Shown one piece after another: positions 33,743-46,379 of a stretch of 64,000 nt of DNA. Numbering within the stretch: the stretch's first letter is position 1; every line of letters starts with the position of its first letter. The DNA lies in assembly GCA_037974335.1 (NCBI GenBank), contig CM075760.1, forward strand, positions 27,491,402-27,555,401. The letters run 5' to 3'. The notes below the pieces were generated by a model, which was not told the origin of the DNA, did not search any database, and was given only the letters and a program-made list of their open reading frames with translations. Position numbers and translations under genes: made by a program. Source of the stretch: Prionace glauca (lineage: Eukaryota; Chordata; Chondrichthyes; Carcharhiniformes; Carcharhinidae).

Positions 33743-33829
33743 CAACACACAAAGACGCACACACACATATTCTGTCGTTCTCATTCTTCCCCACAAATTG
33801 TTTCCCTTTCACACACACACACACACACG
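33743..33829. repeat. (CA)n microsatellite
   Basis: Two interrupted CA runs, 33,743-33,770 and 33,811-33,829. The unique flank continues to about 34,035 without gene content. Confidence 0.8.
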
Positions 33830-34035
33830 TTTTCTTTCAACTTAAAACTACATCTTGGCTTCCTGGGAGTCTTCAGAGACCCAACTAAATTTCAAATGGA
33901 ATGAGGAACATTTTCCCTAACGCCATGTTTGCTAAGCTGGACATTAAAGGTCCCGTGGTCTCCAACAGCTCCCTGGGCAACATCCCTCCTTTTAACCAAA
34001 ATCAACAAAAATACATTCCCATGGACTGAGCCATT

Positions 34036-34860
34036 TTCATCTGATGCTGCCCTGGCAACATCGGGACATAGCCACAGGAGTAGGCCACTCAGCTCCTCGA
34101 ACTGGCCCCACCATTTAATAAGATCATGGCTGATCTGTGGCTGAATCCATTTTGGCTTCGCCAAGTCCATATCTCTTGATACACCTGTTCAATTAAAGAA
34201 GACCTCAGACTACTATCTAACAATTGTATCAGCTCCCACCGGCAATTGCCGAAGAGAGTTCCAATCATTCACCTCTCTCGACATGTACTAATGTTTTCTA
34301 TCAACTCTCCTGAAAGACCTTTCCCTATTTTTTTCAACTATGGCCTTTTAACGTCGAACCTTCAACTAATGGAAACAATCCTTCCCTATAGGTAATTCAT
34401 AGGTTTCTATCAGAACAGCCCTCAACCTTCTGAATTCGAGAGAAAAATGTCTAAATTCGTCTGATCTCTCCTCGCAACTTGCGTTGAACTCCGTCCAGAG
34501 TCAACATTTGTCCAAAGATATGTTGCCCATACTTGCTCACAGTACTCTAATTGGGGTGGAACAAGGATTGTGCACAATTGGAGCACAACATCTGCCTCCG
34601 TATCCCCCAGTCCTTTGGATATGAAGGGAGGCATTCCATTGGTCTTAATGATTATTTTCTGCAGCAGATCGTGACATTTTAAGAAACTATGTGCCGAACC
34701 CGAAATCCTGTTTGGCATCCACTAAATTTAGCGTTGTCCCTTCTAAAAATTATATCTTGATCTATCATTTGGATATTTGACTTTTTGTCCCATTATCTAA
34801 GCCCTTAATGAATATTGTAAATAATTGAGGCCCCAGACAGATTCCTGCCGTACACCACTT
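34036..34860 (-). mobile_element. Old CR1-type LINE remnant
   Basis: Minus strand. The tail is like that of the element at 32,497 (agtaggccactcagctcctc, then 'aataagatcatggctgatct'). The frame 34,718-34,422 keeps IIIKTNGMPPF and LVPPQLEYCEQVW. Much more diverged than the copies at 28-33.6 kb. Confidence 0.7.
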
Positions 34861-35745
34861 CATCTGCATAATTCAGCAACGGACAGGTACAATTCATTGC
34901 ACCATAAATTTTTGCACCTTGCAGAAGGGGATGTGATATTACATTAATGGATGTGAATTCTTGTTCCATTGATACCATAGATCATACCTGACAATGATAT
35001 TTTCACACTAACTGTAATTACAAAGTTTTGCCAGCAGATGGAAATAAATCTTGGTGGGTTACATTACATGAAGCATGGACTGCCGCAATACACTGGACCC
35101 TGCATCTGTTCGTTTTGAATTGGCCTCCATATGTATATATGTTAGAATGGACCCTGTCCATGATTATAATATATTATAACATACAGCGCGCTGTTTAAAC
35201 TGGTATTGCACCAGTACATGTCAATGTATACATCACACAATCACCTTGATCCGAATTTTTCCAGGTAGGATCTAACTTTGCATTTCTGCCACGTACAGTT
35301 CTGAATGGTGGTGGACATTAAAGCAATTAACCGCAGCAGGAGCCTCAAATCAAACCTCAATTCTTAGCGATGTGAGAGCTCAGCAAATGGAGAAGAACAA
35401 AACTGAAACAATTGCTACAATCTTCCGCCAGAAGTGCCGAGAGGATTTTCACTCTCGGCCTCCTCCTGAGGTCCCCAGCATCACAGATGCCAGTTTCCAA
35501 GCAGTTCAATGCCTTTCACAGGATAAGATTGGAACAGGAGTAGGCCATTCGAGCCCGGGAGCCCGTGTCATATCTCTGCTTACATTCAACCAGCTCCCAT
35601 CTCTGTTTGTATTGCAATAGGCCATGTCTCGATAACATTACAACATCTCCTTTAGTTCTCTACTCGGCTCATTATCAGTTGCTCCTACATGATAGACGAT
35701 ACTTTCTAAGTTAAAACTGGATTACTGAACTATGCTTCAGTTAAG
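34860..35745. other. Intergenic stretch
   Basis: No gene recognised. Around 35,080-35,250 there are short degenerate pieces of the AT-rich periodic repeat (attataatatattataaca). A fragment 'ggaacaggagtaggccattc' at 35,534 is a remnant LINE or SINE tail. Confidence 0.4.
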
Positions 35746-36025
35746 ATGGCGGCACGGTGACACAATAGTTATCACTGCTGTCTAATATCACCAGGGACCC
35801 GGCTTCAATTCCCAGCTGTGGGGACTGTCTGTTGGCGTCTGCAAGTTCTCCCTGTGTCTGGGTGAGTTTCATCCGGATCCTCCGCTTTCTTCACACAGTC
35901 CGAAAGATTTGCTGTTTAGGTCCGTTTTGGCCAGACTAAATTCTCCCCAAAATTCTGCCCGAACAGGCGACTAGGGGATCTTCACATTAACATAATTGCA
36001 TTGTTAATGGAAACCTACTTGTGAC
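35745..36025 (+). mobile_element. tRNA-headed SINE
   Basis: Plus strand. The head is 'ggcggcacggtgacacaata' with B-box-like 'cttcaattccca', the body 'tccgctttcttcacacagtc', and the tail 'acataattgcattgttaatg' then 'ttgtgacactaatgag'. The tail differs from that of the copy at 9,146 and defines another subfamily, shared with 36,845-37,115. Confidence 0.75.
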
Positions 36026-36204
36026 ACTAATGAGTAATTTTAAAAACTATAATCTGGCTGAGTCTCAATTCCTACTGTGGGAATCGAGGCAGCAGTGCCA
36101 GCCACTGTGCCACCGCCCCGCCCTCATGTTATATGTTTTATATGGTTCAATCACAATTTTATGGGTTTCAATCAGATCTCCTGTCATCCTTCTAAACTCA
36201 AGTG

Positions 36205-36350
36205 AATACATGAGGTGGAGATGACGGTGATGGACTGGTGTGGGCACAGAATGAAATCTCACAACACCAGGTTAAAGTGTAACATGTTTATTTGGAATCA
36301 CAAGCTTTCGGAGCACTGCTCCTTCATCAGGTGAGTCAAGCGAATAAAGA
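36205..36350 (-). mobile_element. Penelope-like 3'-end repeat
   Basis: 'gatggactggtgtgggcaca', 'ctcacaacaccaggttaaag', 'aagctttcggagcactgctc' and 'cttcatcaggtgag'. Same module and orientation as at 54,755-54,900. Confidence 0.5.
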
Positions 36351-36439
36351 CCCAGTCAAATCAATCTCGCCTCATAGGGCAGTCCCAATAATCTTGGTAT
36401 CAACTGTATTCTCCCCAGACCCTTTCTTATTGAGTAAGA

Positions 36440-37960
36440 TCAGAACTCCATGTACTACACCACGGGTGGTCAGATGAAGAACCAGCATAACCACAGGAAT
36501 ACCTCCCTAATTCCAAACTCCAATCTTCTTGCAATGAAAGTTTTCCAAACTGTTGGCTGTATATGTCTCTCCAATTTCATTAACTGGTGTACAAGGACAC
36601 ACAGATCCATTTGTACATTACCCTTCCCCATATATATTGCTTTCTGCTTTACACACTAGTATATAACTGCACATTTAGCTACATTGTACTCTAAATTCCA
36701 TGTGCCCGCCCATTCAAACAACTTGTCCAGATTACATTGAAGCCCCCCATCCCACCACCACCCATCCTCTTCACAGCTCACAATTCCCCCCAGTTCCGTA
36801 TCACCAATCCTTTTGGACATGTTACATTTGTCTCTCATCCAGATCCCACAGTGGCACAGCGCCAGGGATCTGGGTTCGATTCCTGGCATGGGTCACTGTC
36901 TGTACAGAGTCTGCACGTTCTTCCCGTGCCTATATGGGTTTCTTCCGGGTGTTCCGATTTCCTCCCATAGTTCAAAAGATGTTCTGGTTAGGGTGCATTG
37001 GACCGTGTTAAATTCTCCCTCACTGTAACCCGAACAGGCCCCGGAGTGTGGGCGACTCGGGGGATTTTCAAAGTAACTTCATTGCAGTGTTAACATACGC
37101 TTATTTGTGACAAATGAACATTTAACATTTGGGGCCCTGCGGTACCCCACTGTTAGCTGACCGTCACTCGGAAGAAGACCCATTTATTTCCACTCTCAGT
37201 TTCTTATCTGTCAATGAATTCTTTTCCTGGGCCAACACATCACTCCCCATCTCACGTGCGTTCATTGGGCCTCCCAATATTTTATGAAGAACCTTCTCAC
37301 ATATCTTCTGTAAGTGTAAATACACCACGTAAACTGGTTGCATCCCTCCCCCTCTCTACCCGAAAGAACTCCCCTCCCCCTCCCTCCCCCGCCCCCACCT
37401 ATTATTTTCATCCTCAAAAAATGCAAGTAGGTTTGTTAAGATAAACATGTCTTTCTTAAGCCCATACTGGTTTCATCAAACTCCGTCCATGCTTTCCAAA
37501 TATTTTCCTATCATGGATTTGATAACAATCTCTAACTGATGCTAAAGTCAGTCTGTAATTTATAAGTTTCATTCTCCCTTTCTCTGTATATATCGGGATT
37601 ACATTTGTCACCCTCCAACCTGTGGGAATTGTTACAGCCTATAAGGAATTTTAGAAGATGGGCAGCAATGTATCCAACATTTCCTGGGCCATTTCCTTCC
37701 ATATTCTGGGATTATCAGGCCCCAGTGACCAACCAGAATTTCACCCTATTATTTTACCCAGAATGATTTTACTAATACTGATTTCCCTTAAGACCGTCTT
37801 ACAACTACCCCCTTGGTTCCCGAACATTTCTGGGATGATACGTGTGTGAAGGTAATGTCAAACTTAGTTTTGTATTCATTCAATATTTATTTATTCCCCA
37901 TTATAATTTCCCTGGATTCGGGCTCTAAGGGATTTACATTTATCTTTAAAAATCCTTCTC
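36440..37960 (-). mobile_element. Old LINE remnant split by a SINE
   Basis: Minus strand, heavily decayed. Pieces of the reverse transcriptase region are recognisable on the complement (around 36,660-36,800 and 37,440-37,700, for example 'ttcctgggccatttccttcc'). A SINE interrupts it at 36,845-37,115; LINE-like sequence resumes with 'ggggccctgcggtaccccac'. Confidence 0.6.
36845..37115 (+). mobile_element. tRNA-headed SINE inside the old LINE
   Basis: Plus strand. 'tctgggttcgattcctggca' (B box), 'tgcacgttcttcccgtgcct', 'ggtgttccgatttcctccca', and the tail 'aacttcattgcagtgttaac' then 'cttatttgtgac'. Same subfamily as 35,745-36,025. Confidence 0.8.
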
Positions 37961-39600
37961 TCTTCAGATATTGATATAAACGGTTATAAATAATTTTTAT
38001 GTTCCCTGCAATTTTACTCCCATTCTCTATTTCCCCCGTCGATTATTTGGACTTTTTTTTGTTGAATTTTAAAAATCTCTGAAAACTCAGGCTTGTTTCT
38101 TCTTCTGGTAATTTTATGTAGCTTTTAACTAAGAAGTAATATTTCCTCCCCTGAAAGACATCCGAGAAAAAGATGAGCTTTGACCACATATGATTTTCAC
38201 AGTAACTTCATTACAATGTGAATGTAAACCCATTTGTGACGATTAAATAAACTTCAAACCTTTAAATACACACGATGTCTTTATCAAGTAACTGAGTTGA
38301 AATTCCCCAGCTGCCAGGGTGGAACTGGAACTCCTGTCCCAAGCTTCTGGAATACTAGCTTAATAATGATATTGCTATACTACCCCCGAGACTGAATTAT
38401 CATCACATTTATTAATGGAATAATTGAACATTCAGGACTGGGTCACAGGTTGGATCGTGAGGTATCTTGTGCGAATTGAATACATTTCAGTTTGACTCAG
38501 AAATTATGTTGTTTCCATTCTTAACTGATCACAGTTTGTGTTTTGGCATGATGACATTCAACTCAGTGCACCTAAATTCTGAGATCTATGTCCAATATTA
38601 CACTATACATTTATAACACGAATACATTCCAAATGAATTTATGCTACATTCGGTTATTTCTCCCGTTATGTACACTGAGCCATCTCTCTTTTTATGCTAC
38701 ATTAGTTCCTCTCTATTCGTACTCAAGTAGATCACTGATCTGATCCTATTACATCTGATCCCATCTCTGTTTATATTACACAGGATATGCATATTTACAT
38801 CCATCTCTGTTAATTCAACATATGACCATGTATATTTTGCCTGGCATTTAACTGTCAGAAGGAAGTCTTCTCCTGGCCTTGAATCTTATTCTGACAGAAT
38901 GACAGTGATTCATGGGAATCCATGTAAAAGTTCCATCAATTCATGAAATGACAAGGGGGGACAGGTGAGGTAGAGAAGGTCATATCGGGCTTGACGTTAA
39001 GCGTGTATAAGCTGCACTATCAGAACAACTGAACACTTGGTTTGGTTCCCTCAGAACTGAACAGTTTATGGGAGATTTAGTACAGACGCTCAAAGTGATG
39101 AATGGGAATGTTTTACTCATTAGAAAGAGACTGTAAGCCACTGGCAAGAGGGCCAGTATACAGAAAATTGATTGCAACACACTAGGATATGTCTCTTTAT
39201 GCACTGAATGTGACTCAAATGATTCATTATTTCAACAGATCTTATATTTGTTTACATTGCATAAAATGCCGCTATATTTATTACTCCTATTTGTGTTGTA
39301 CCAGAGCCAGTCTTTAATTATATGACAGTAGGCCTTGTCTGTTTTTACACTACATTCGGTTATTTCTCTCGTTATGCCACTCTCGGCCATCTCTCTATTT
39401 ATGCTGCATTAGATCCTTTCAATTAATTCGACAGGAGACCACGGATCTGTTCATATTTCATCAGATCTCATCTCTTTTTTATGTTACAGGGGATTTGTCT
39501 CTTTGAATGACACCAGCATCTGTCTCTGTTAATCGAACATACGACCTTGAACATGTTGCCTGCCGAGATATTATCAATTCCGATATAATATGGGTGTGCC
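37960..39600. repeat. Degenerate AT-rich periodic repeat region
   Basis: No gene found. Between about 38,570 and 39,560 short phrases recur at irregular spacing of roughly 25-60 bases: 'tctctgtttatattacac', 'ctctctttttatgctacatt', 'ctctctatttatgctgcatt', 'catctctgttaattcaacat', 'catctctgttaatcgaacat'. Two larger pieces, 38,640-38,860 and 39,340-39,560, match each other over their whole length. The family also appears, in the other orientation, at 21,650-21,815 and 44,840-45,860. Confidence 0.6.
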
Positions 39601-40353
39601 TGTCTGACACTAATCATTCTTGATTGGAGCAGTAAGTTTAATTTTTACTAATTTCGATAAGTAGCTGCGAGAAATATCTAATTGCTCTGTTATTGTGTGA
39701 GTAATATTCCGTTTGAACAATTTCTCAGTGATTCACTGGTGTTCGGGGATAGGTCAATATCTGAATAATCGTACAGTGCTCATTACAATATCTTCAAGAA
39801 CCACCGTTGTGATACATTTTATTAGTTGAATATTGCACTGCACTGTGTCAATTTGACACAGACTTTAGAGATAAAGATTGACCTGTCTTATTTAAAGCAT
39901 CCAACAGATTCACTGACAGTGTGAGACAGAATTCTGTACTCGCAATATCGCCAGATGGGCTCCCACAGGCTAAATATCTATCCACTCATTAATTACTTAT
40001 CTGTTTCAGGGAGAAATAAAACGAAATCGCCACAGAACGAATGTTGACAGTTAGGTTATGTTTGAATAGAATTATATATTCTGTAATTTGTATTGTTACC
40101 TTCGAAATTAGTTTTCACTTTCGGATGTCTTCATCTGCCTCTGCCTAAGCTTTGTAATTCCCTCCCTAAATCTCCTTATTTCACTTTCCTCGTCTAAGTC
40201 AATCCATAAAACTGTCCCTGTATTGACCATCCTTTCAGTCACCTGTTCAAATATCTCGTTGGTCAAAAGCAAGATGCTGTGGGTGCCCGAGATCCGAAAA
40301 GAAAATGCTAGAAACACTCAATGGATCATTTTTCATCAGTGGAATGGTTTACG

Positions 40354-40396
<43 letters not shown>

Positions 40397-41020
40397 GCCT
40401 CTGCCCCTGCCTCTCTCTCTCTCTCTCTCTCTCTCTCGCACATACATTTGTTGTAGACATGTACAGCAAGACACTGGGCCTTGTGTCTTTATTTACTGCA
40501 TGCGAGTCATTTGAATCATCATTGCAATAGACCTTATATTTGTTTATATTACATGACACACCATTCCATTTATTATTATATGATGACATGCCGTGATAAT
40601 TGCTACAAATCATCATTTCTGAGTTTTTGTTCAGCTAAGAGGCCATTTCTGTTACATTAGGCTCCATCTCAGATATGATTGTGTTAGGCTCTGTGTCATG
40701 CACTACTGAACACATCCGTGCCTTACTTTGTGTTATATTGGACACTAATAATAAAGCCAACACTGTCTCAGTAACTGGTTTTATATAAAATGCGTTTGAC
40801 AGATGGAAAAAAAGGACAGAACGAGATGAAAAGATGGAAATTAGCTTTAAAAATGTAATGGGGTTCGAAGAATGTGTTTCGTCGTGTTAATAACTACTGG
40901 GAGTTGTTCATCATATTTAATTGCTCTCGCATTTCCTGGAATATTTTATTGAAAGTTTGGGATGAAACTTGTAACATCCTCTTGTTCAAAAGTGATTGAG
41001 GAACAGAATGAATGTATGTC
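39600..41020. other. Intergenic stretch with a CT microsatellite
   Basis: No gene recognised. An interrupted (CT)n run lies at 40,355-40,437, producing spurious serine/leucine and arginine/glutamate frames. 40,500-40,790 continues the AT-rich periodic repeat (atatttgtttatattacatg). Confidence 0.6.
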
Positions 41021-41024
41021 ACAT

Positions 41025-41225
41025 TGCACTGCAAATGGACACTAAAGGACAATTCAACATGGCCACTCCAACTAACCTGTACATCTTTGGACTGTAGGAA
41101 GAAAGCAGTAAACCTGGAGGAACTCCACGCACATACGGGGTGAATGTGTAAACACCACACAGTTACACAAGGCTTAAGTGGAACCTGTGTCCCTCACAGT
41201 GTGAGGTACCAGTGCTTACCACTAT
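41025..41225 (-). mobile_element. SINE, truncated
   Basis: Minus strand. 'ctgtacatctttggactgta' then 'aacctggaggaactccacgc' and 'tgtgaggtaccagtgcttac' follow the order of the shark tRNA-headed SINE read backwards. The tail part is missing. Confidence 0.65.
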
Positions 41226-41229
41226 GTAA

Positions 41230-43125
41230 ATAATTGTTATTAATTTTAGCATGATATTGTAATTTATTCAGTATTTATTGTACATTCTGTGTCTCAGTCA
41301 ATAAATAAAGTTAATGAATGGCCCTGGACGCTCTTGAATGTGATGTACAGCTGGTCATTCCGCTGCCAAGGCAATGCATCTTTCAAATGATTCACTGAAC
41401 TTCTCTCTTTCTCTGTCTCAGACTGAACCTAAATCAGATAACCTCTCTCCTCTCTCTCAGTCTCCATTAACTCACACAGGTTCCCAGGAGACGGATCTGA
41501 CTCCGAGACTATTTCTTTTTTCTTCCTTAAGGCACCTTGTGACTGAAAAGATAAAGCACAAAAATCTCAGCAGAAGTAAATTCATTGTAGGAACTTAACC
41601 ATTTCACTCAATTAACCTCTCTCCTCTATTTCTCACACACAACACCCAGCACACTTAAACTTTCTATTTCGGAATGTCTCTGCGGATAAAAAATGTTGCT
41701 TTAATTTTTTCTCTTTTCCCTCAATCGTAACCTTCAGTCCATCTTCCCTTCAATTAATCTGTTTAAACACCAAATATGCTCATTTTCTTGATTCATTAAT
41801 ATGGGAATGGGGCTGACTGTAATGCTGAGACCGGCAGCAATCTGTGTGACTGTTCTTGATGCTTTCAGAGTGAGCTCACCCTCACAGGCAGGAAGACTGT
41901 TCACGGTGATAACATCAAACTGGCCCCGGTTGTTTCATTCTCAGGTAACACAACTTCCTGTTTCTCTGCTGCCAGTTCCAAACCGCACATCTCCCTTCCG
42001 AGCAGAAAATAAATCCAGAGACCACAATCTGGTGAGACCATCTGTCAATGCGGCTTACATCTGCCCACAGAGTCAGGGCAGAGTCAGACAGGTCACATTG
42101 CGGTGACATTTACAAATGAGCCTGGTGTGACCTGTTTAAAGTTTCCATTCCCGGACATAACTGGATGGTCAGTAGATCAGTCACTGAACTCCCCCGGGAT
42201 CTGTGAAGGGAGGGAATGATAGCTGTTATCTTTCGTTGTTTGATCATTTTCTCTCCATCTGCTATTTATTTTTGTTCCTCAGCTTTTATCTGTCAGCCCC
42301 CCCGGTTTGCTTTCTCGTAACTCTCCCGGTGTCTTTATCTCCTTGTCAGTCTTTTCAACACATTTATTAGTGTTCATAATCATGAAGTTGTGATTGGGTT
42401 AATTAAAGGGAGAATCTTTCAACTGGGGGACGGTCAGCAACCAATGGGCACAAATTTATTTTATTGAGCAGCGAGACAGAAAGATAAGTGTTTACTTTTA
42501 CACAGTAGTTGTGATGAAAATGGAATGAACAGCGTGGAAGGGTGATGGAATTAGATTTCACAGAAACTTTGGAAAATAAATTCGATATATCCTTCATGGG
42601 ATGAAGTTTTGAAGGATTCTCGAGAATGGGAGAATTTTAAGGTTCATCTATATCAGTGTCCCAGCATCCTTTTTGTGTCTCTCCCTGTCCTTCATTAAAA
42701 CGGAATAAAATGGAATATTTATACAACTGTCGTCTTGTGCTAATCTTATCTTTTGACAGAACCTGTGTGTTGTGTGTGTGAGTGTGTGTGTTTGTGTGTG
42801 TGTGTGTGTAATTGCCAAGAACCATTCCGAAAGTCGATTCTATTTACAAAACGTCACTTTGAACAGATTAGCATCGGATCAAACTTTTTTTTTTCGGAAA
42901 AACACAATAATCCTTAACATTTATTGCACTGCTTTTCTCCCTCTGATGAGGGTTTCATAGTTCGTCGTTTCAGTCCTCGTGAATACAAGCCTCAGTCAGA
43001 TGGCATCAGTCACTCTTGCGGTTGTGGTAGGGATTCCAATCCGTGTTTGCCAAACAAATCCCTGCCTCACTCCTCAAGACGAAGAAACCTGCTCTCAGGC
43101 CCCAGAAATGATTCCTTCCTCATGT
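41230..43125. other. Intergenic stretch
   Basis: No gene called. A (GT)n run lies at 42,764-42,809. A stretch around 41,860-42,110 has faint Ig-like residues but no consistent exon. A poly-T of 10 is at 42,885. Confidence 0.4.
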
Positions 43126-43629
43126 CAGGTTCCAGTCTGACTCCGGGCCCAGCTGTCTCTGTCAGTGATACACTGGGGCCAGTCATTCACATTGTAATGT
43201 TCTAATCCTCAGGTCCCAGTCTGACTCCGGGCCCAGCTGTCTCTGTCAGTGATACACTGGGGCCAGTCATTCACATTGTAATGTTCTAATTCTCAGGTTC
43301 CAGTCTGACTCTGGGCCCAGCTCTCTCTGTTAGTGATACACTGGGGCCAGTCATTCACATTGCAATGTTCTAATTCTCAGGTTCCAGTCTGACTCCGGGC
43401 CCAGCTGTCTCTGTCAGTGATACACTGGGGCCGGTCATTCACATTGTAATGTTCTAATTCTCAGGTTCCAGTCTGACTCTGGGCCCAGCTCTCTCTGTTA
43501 GTGATACACTGGGGCCAGTCATTCACATTGTAATGTTCTAATTCTCAGGTCCCAGTCTGACTCCGGGCCCAGCTGTCTCTGTCAGTGATACACTGAAGCC
43601 GGTTATTCAAATTATAATGTTTTAATTCT
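43126..43629. repeat. 84-bp minisatellite, six units
   Basis: Units begin with CAGGT at 43,126, 43,210, 43,294, 43,378, 43,462 and 43,546, an exact 84-base spacing. Each reads 'ccagtctgactc', 'gggcccagct', 'gtcagtgatacactgggg', 'cattcacattgtaatgttct'. Units alternate between two variants ('ccgggcccagctgtctctgtc' type and 'ctgggcccagctctctctgtt' type, each shown shortened here); the last unit is the most diverged. Confidence 0.95.
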
Positions 43630-43924
43630 CTATGATTATTTTTGGAAACCGTCACCCAATCCGTTGTGAATTCGAACCTGCATCAGATTTTGCTTCATTT
43701 GACCCCTGCCTCTCATTATTGGTCAAATCACTTTCTCTCGAATGATCACACGCACAAAAAATGTTTATTTAAATGTTATATCATGTTCTGTCTCTCTTAC
43801 TCTGGATAACTCATACGTTGGTTTACGTGATTCTTCCAGCCAGTTTATGTCATCATTGCGCGAGCATATCTGTCTGTATCAGATTAGATTCTTCTGTTGT
43901 TGGAGCATTATGTTTAATCATTTA

Positions 43925-44045
43925 TAAGGTGTGGGCAGCACTGACATCTGTTGCCCTTCTCTGATTGCCCCTGACAATGTGGTGATGACCTGCTATCTTG
44001 AACCGCTGCAGTCCTTGTTCACCAGGTGATATCATTGTTTATATC
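43925..44045 (+). mobile_element. Unclassified shark interspersed repeat, short piece
   Basis: 'gcactgacatctgttgccct' and 'cttgaaccgctgcagtcctt', the reverse-orientation counterpart of the family at 10,600-10,930. 43,630-43,924 and 44,046-44,400 show nothing recognisable. Confidence 0.5.
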
Positions 44046-44404
44046 ACATAAGGTCTGGCCACTCTTATGATGCACCTGATCCTGATTCATCGCATTACCT
44101 AGACTGTACAATCTATACACAGTAGAAAATATTTAAGATGGTTACCATGGAATTGGTGAAGGTAACGGTTAAACAGAAATATTATTCCTTATCTGGAGAG
44201 TGGCAGATGTTTCAATCCTTTGCATCAATAGAAATAAGAAGTCTGAGAATTACAGGTGTAATTATCTCCTGTCGGCTATATATCCAGGGTCATTTTCACC
44301 ATCATTTTCACAAATCAGCACACAATTGAGTCGTACATCAGGAAGTTTATTGAGACACTGAGAAGATCAATTTTCGTAATCTCCTCGTCATTCGAGATGT
44401 GATT

Positions 44405-45108
44405 TATCCATTTTCCAATAGATCTCTAAACACAGATAAGTTAACGCCAGGAACAAAATAGTGAGGCTGTAATCATGCTTAACGCATGAGCAAACAACAG
44501 AATGGTTGTCAATAAATAGTTACATATTAAATGCTCTTCAGGTGAAATACATGAACTCTTTGGTGTTTCCATGCATTCATGGAAGGCAGAGATGGGCTGA
44601 AGGTTATGATTGGGAAAACTGAAGGGGAATTGCTAAAAGAGATCATTTCTCCAAAGGTGGGTATTAGAAAATAGAATATTTGAAATAAATAAGCACGCAA
44701 ATGTCTGTGATGTTTCTTGGACATAGAACCATCGAATTCCTACAGTTCAGAAACACAAATCTGGTCCACCGAGTCTGTGTCCCACCCAGCTTCTCCCCTC
44801 TGCCATATCCCCGTTAGCCCCACACAGTTACCATGGCTAATCCACATATTCTAAGGGAAAATAACGGACAATTTTGCATGGTCAATTCAACTAATATGAT
44901 CTGTTGTAATATAAATGAGGGATGGGTTTTGTGCAGTGATACGGAGACAGTCAAATGCACCAGATATCGATACAGCACCTGTACTAATGTGAATGCAGAC
45001 TGGGCCCAGTTCAGTCATTATTGAGAGAGTGTATACAGTATATTACTAACCAGCGTGGTGTTTTCTGATATAATCAGAGATATCCCATACTCAGTTTTGA
45101 CAAAGACA
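44405..45108 (+). repeat. Third, partial copy of the inverted-repeat arm
   Basis: Matches 52,060-52,760 in the same orientation: 'ggaacaaaatagtgaggctg', 'caacagaatggttgtcaata', 'catggaaggcagagatgggc', 'gggaaaactgaaggggaatt', a shared SINE piece (44,715-44,880), and 'agagagtgtatacagtatat'. The match ends at 'cagttttgacaaagacacgg'. No receptor exon or tRNA accompanies it. Confidence 0.9.
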
Positions 45109-46300
45109 CGGTCTATCCTAATATATGCAGACACAATGTGCGCTGTAATTTAAACTGAGACTGGTTCCAGCGTATCAGCGCTATCAGAAAATAGAGACAT
45201 GATCTGGTGTGATATAAGCAGAGATGTGGTCCAGTGGAATAACAAGTGAGACAATACAGAGTAAAACAAAATTTGAGAAATGATAATGTGTAAAGTGAAC
45301 AAAGGTATGATGTGGCGCATTAATTATGGAGACAGTGCAATAAAACTGTCGCCTCGTGTAATATTGTCTGATTCTGGCCATTGTAAGATATAAACTGAGA
45401 CAAATCCGATGCAGTAGTTCCAAACCAAACCTTTAGATCGATGTAAACTTTGACGGGGCAATTGCAGAAATAAATAATTCATGTAACAGAATAATTAGAG
45501 ACAGGATATTATTCAATATAAACAGGGAGGCGGACTAGTGCAGCAGTGATTGAGAGGCTGTCCATGTTTCTTTATAAGTGGCAGGTTCCAACAATGTAAT
45601 AACTGAGACAGAGCCTGGTGTAATGCAAACAGTAACATGTCCCGGTGCATTATCAGGAGTGAGAGGGTCCAGTGAAGTAACAGCGGAGATATGGAGTTTC
45701 ATGACATTAGGCGAGAATTAATTCCGTGCTGTCATAACTGTCAGAATGAATGGGGCAATGAGGCTTGGTGCAGTATTGTAACAACTGGGATTTTGCTGAG
45801 TACAGAATCAACTGAGAATTATTGCCAGATAATCAGAAATATCATTTCGTGTCAGAGAAACTGAGTCACGTTTAGGATGGACAAAGACTGAGTCTGCTAC
45901 AGAAATAACTGAGATGATCATCTGTGTCGTGTCGTACCAAAGAGCACAGTTTCACTGCCATCTCCTGGACGATATTGCAGGTGTTGTGAAATGCTGATTT
46001 CAGTTGCGGTTTCTTATTCTTTGATGAGCTGTATATCCAGCTGGTGAGGTCAGCATATATTGGCAATCACTAATACATTGAATTTACTGGTTTTCTAGAC
46101 ATCATAGAAGGCACGTAATCGCCAAACACGTGTGCGCCTGGAGTCACCTCTGGGCTAAACTGGGGAATGATGGAAGGTTTTCCTTTCGGCAGAATGTTAG
46201 AGAATCTGATATATTGCTTGTCATGGCCGCAATTACGGAAACAATCTTTAAATTCAAAACTGTAATTGCATTTTAGAACCTTTTGTAGTTGGATTTGAAT
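45109..46300. repeat. Degenerate periodic AT-rich repeat, plus orientation
   Basis: Between 45,109 and 45,860 phrases such as 'gagacatgatctggtgtgat', 'ataagcagagatgtggtcca', 'atataaactgagacaaatcc', 'gagacagagcctggtgtaat' recur about every 28-60 bases. They are reverse-complement relatives of the phrases in 38,570-39,560. 45,860-46,300 is unassigned. No gene. Confidence 0.55.
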
Positions 46301-46379
46301 ATATATCTTGAGAAATTTGCCTACCCTCGGAATTACTTTCGCAGAGACGTTACCTCTGTGCTACTATCTTCCTTTCAAC

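Noticed and set aside
40321-40616. Serine/leucine and arginine/glutamate frames
   Set aside because: Products of the CT microsatellite at 40,355-40,437.
41801-42110. Possible Ig-like domain relic
   Set aside because: A few residues (GDNIKL, NTTSCF, AAYIC) look Ig-like in different frames, but there are no splice sites or paired cysteines in one frame.
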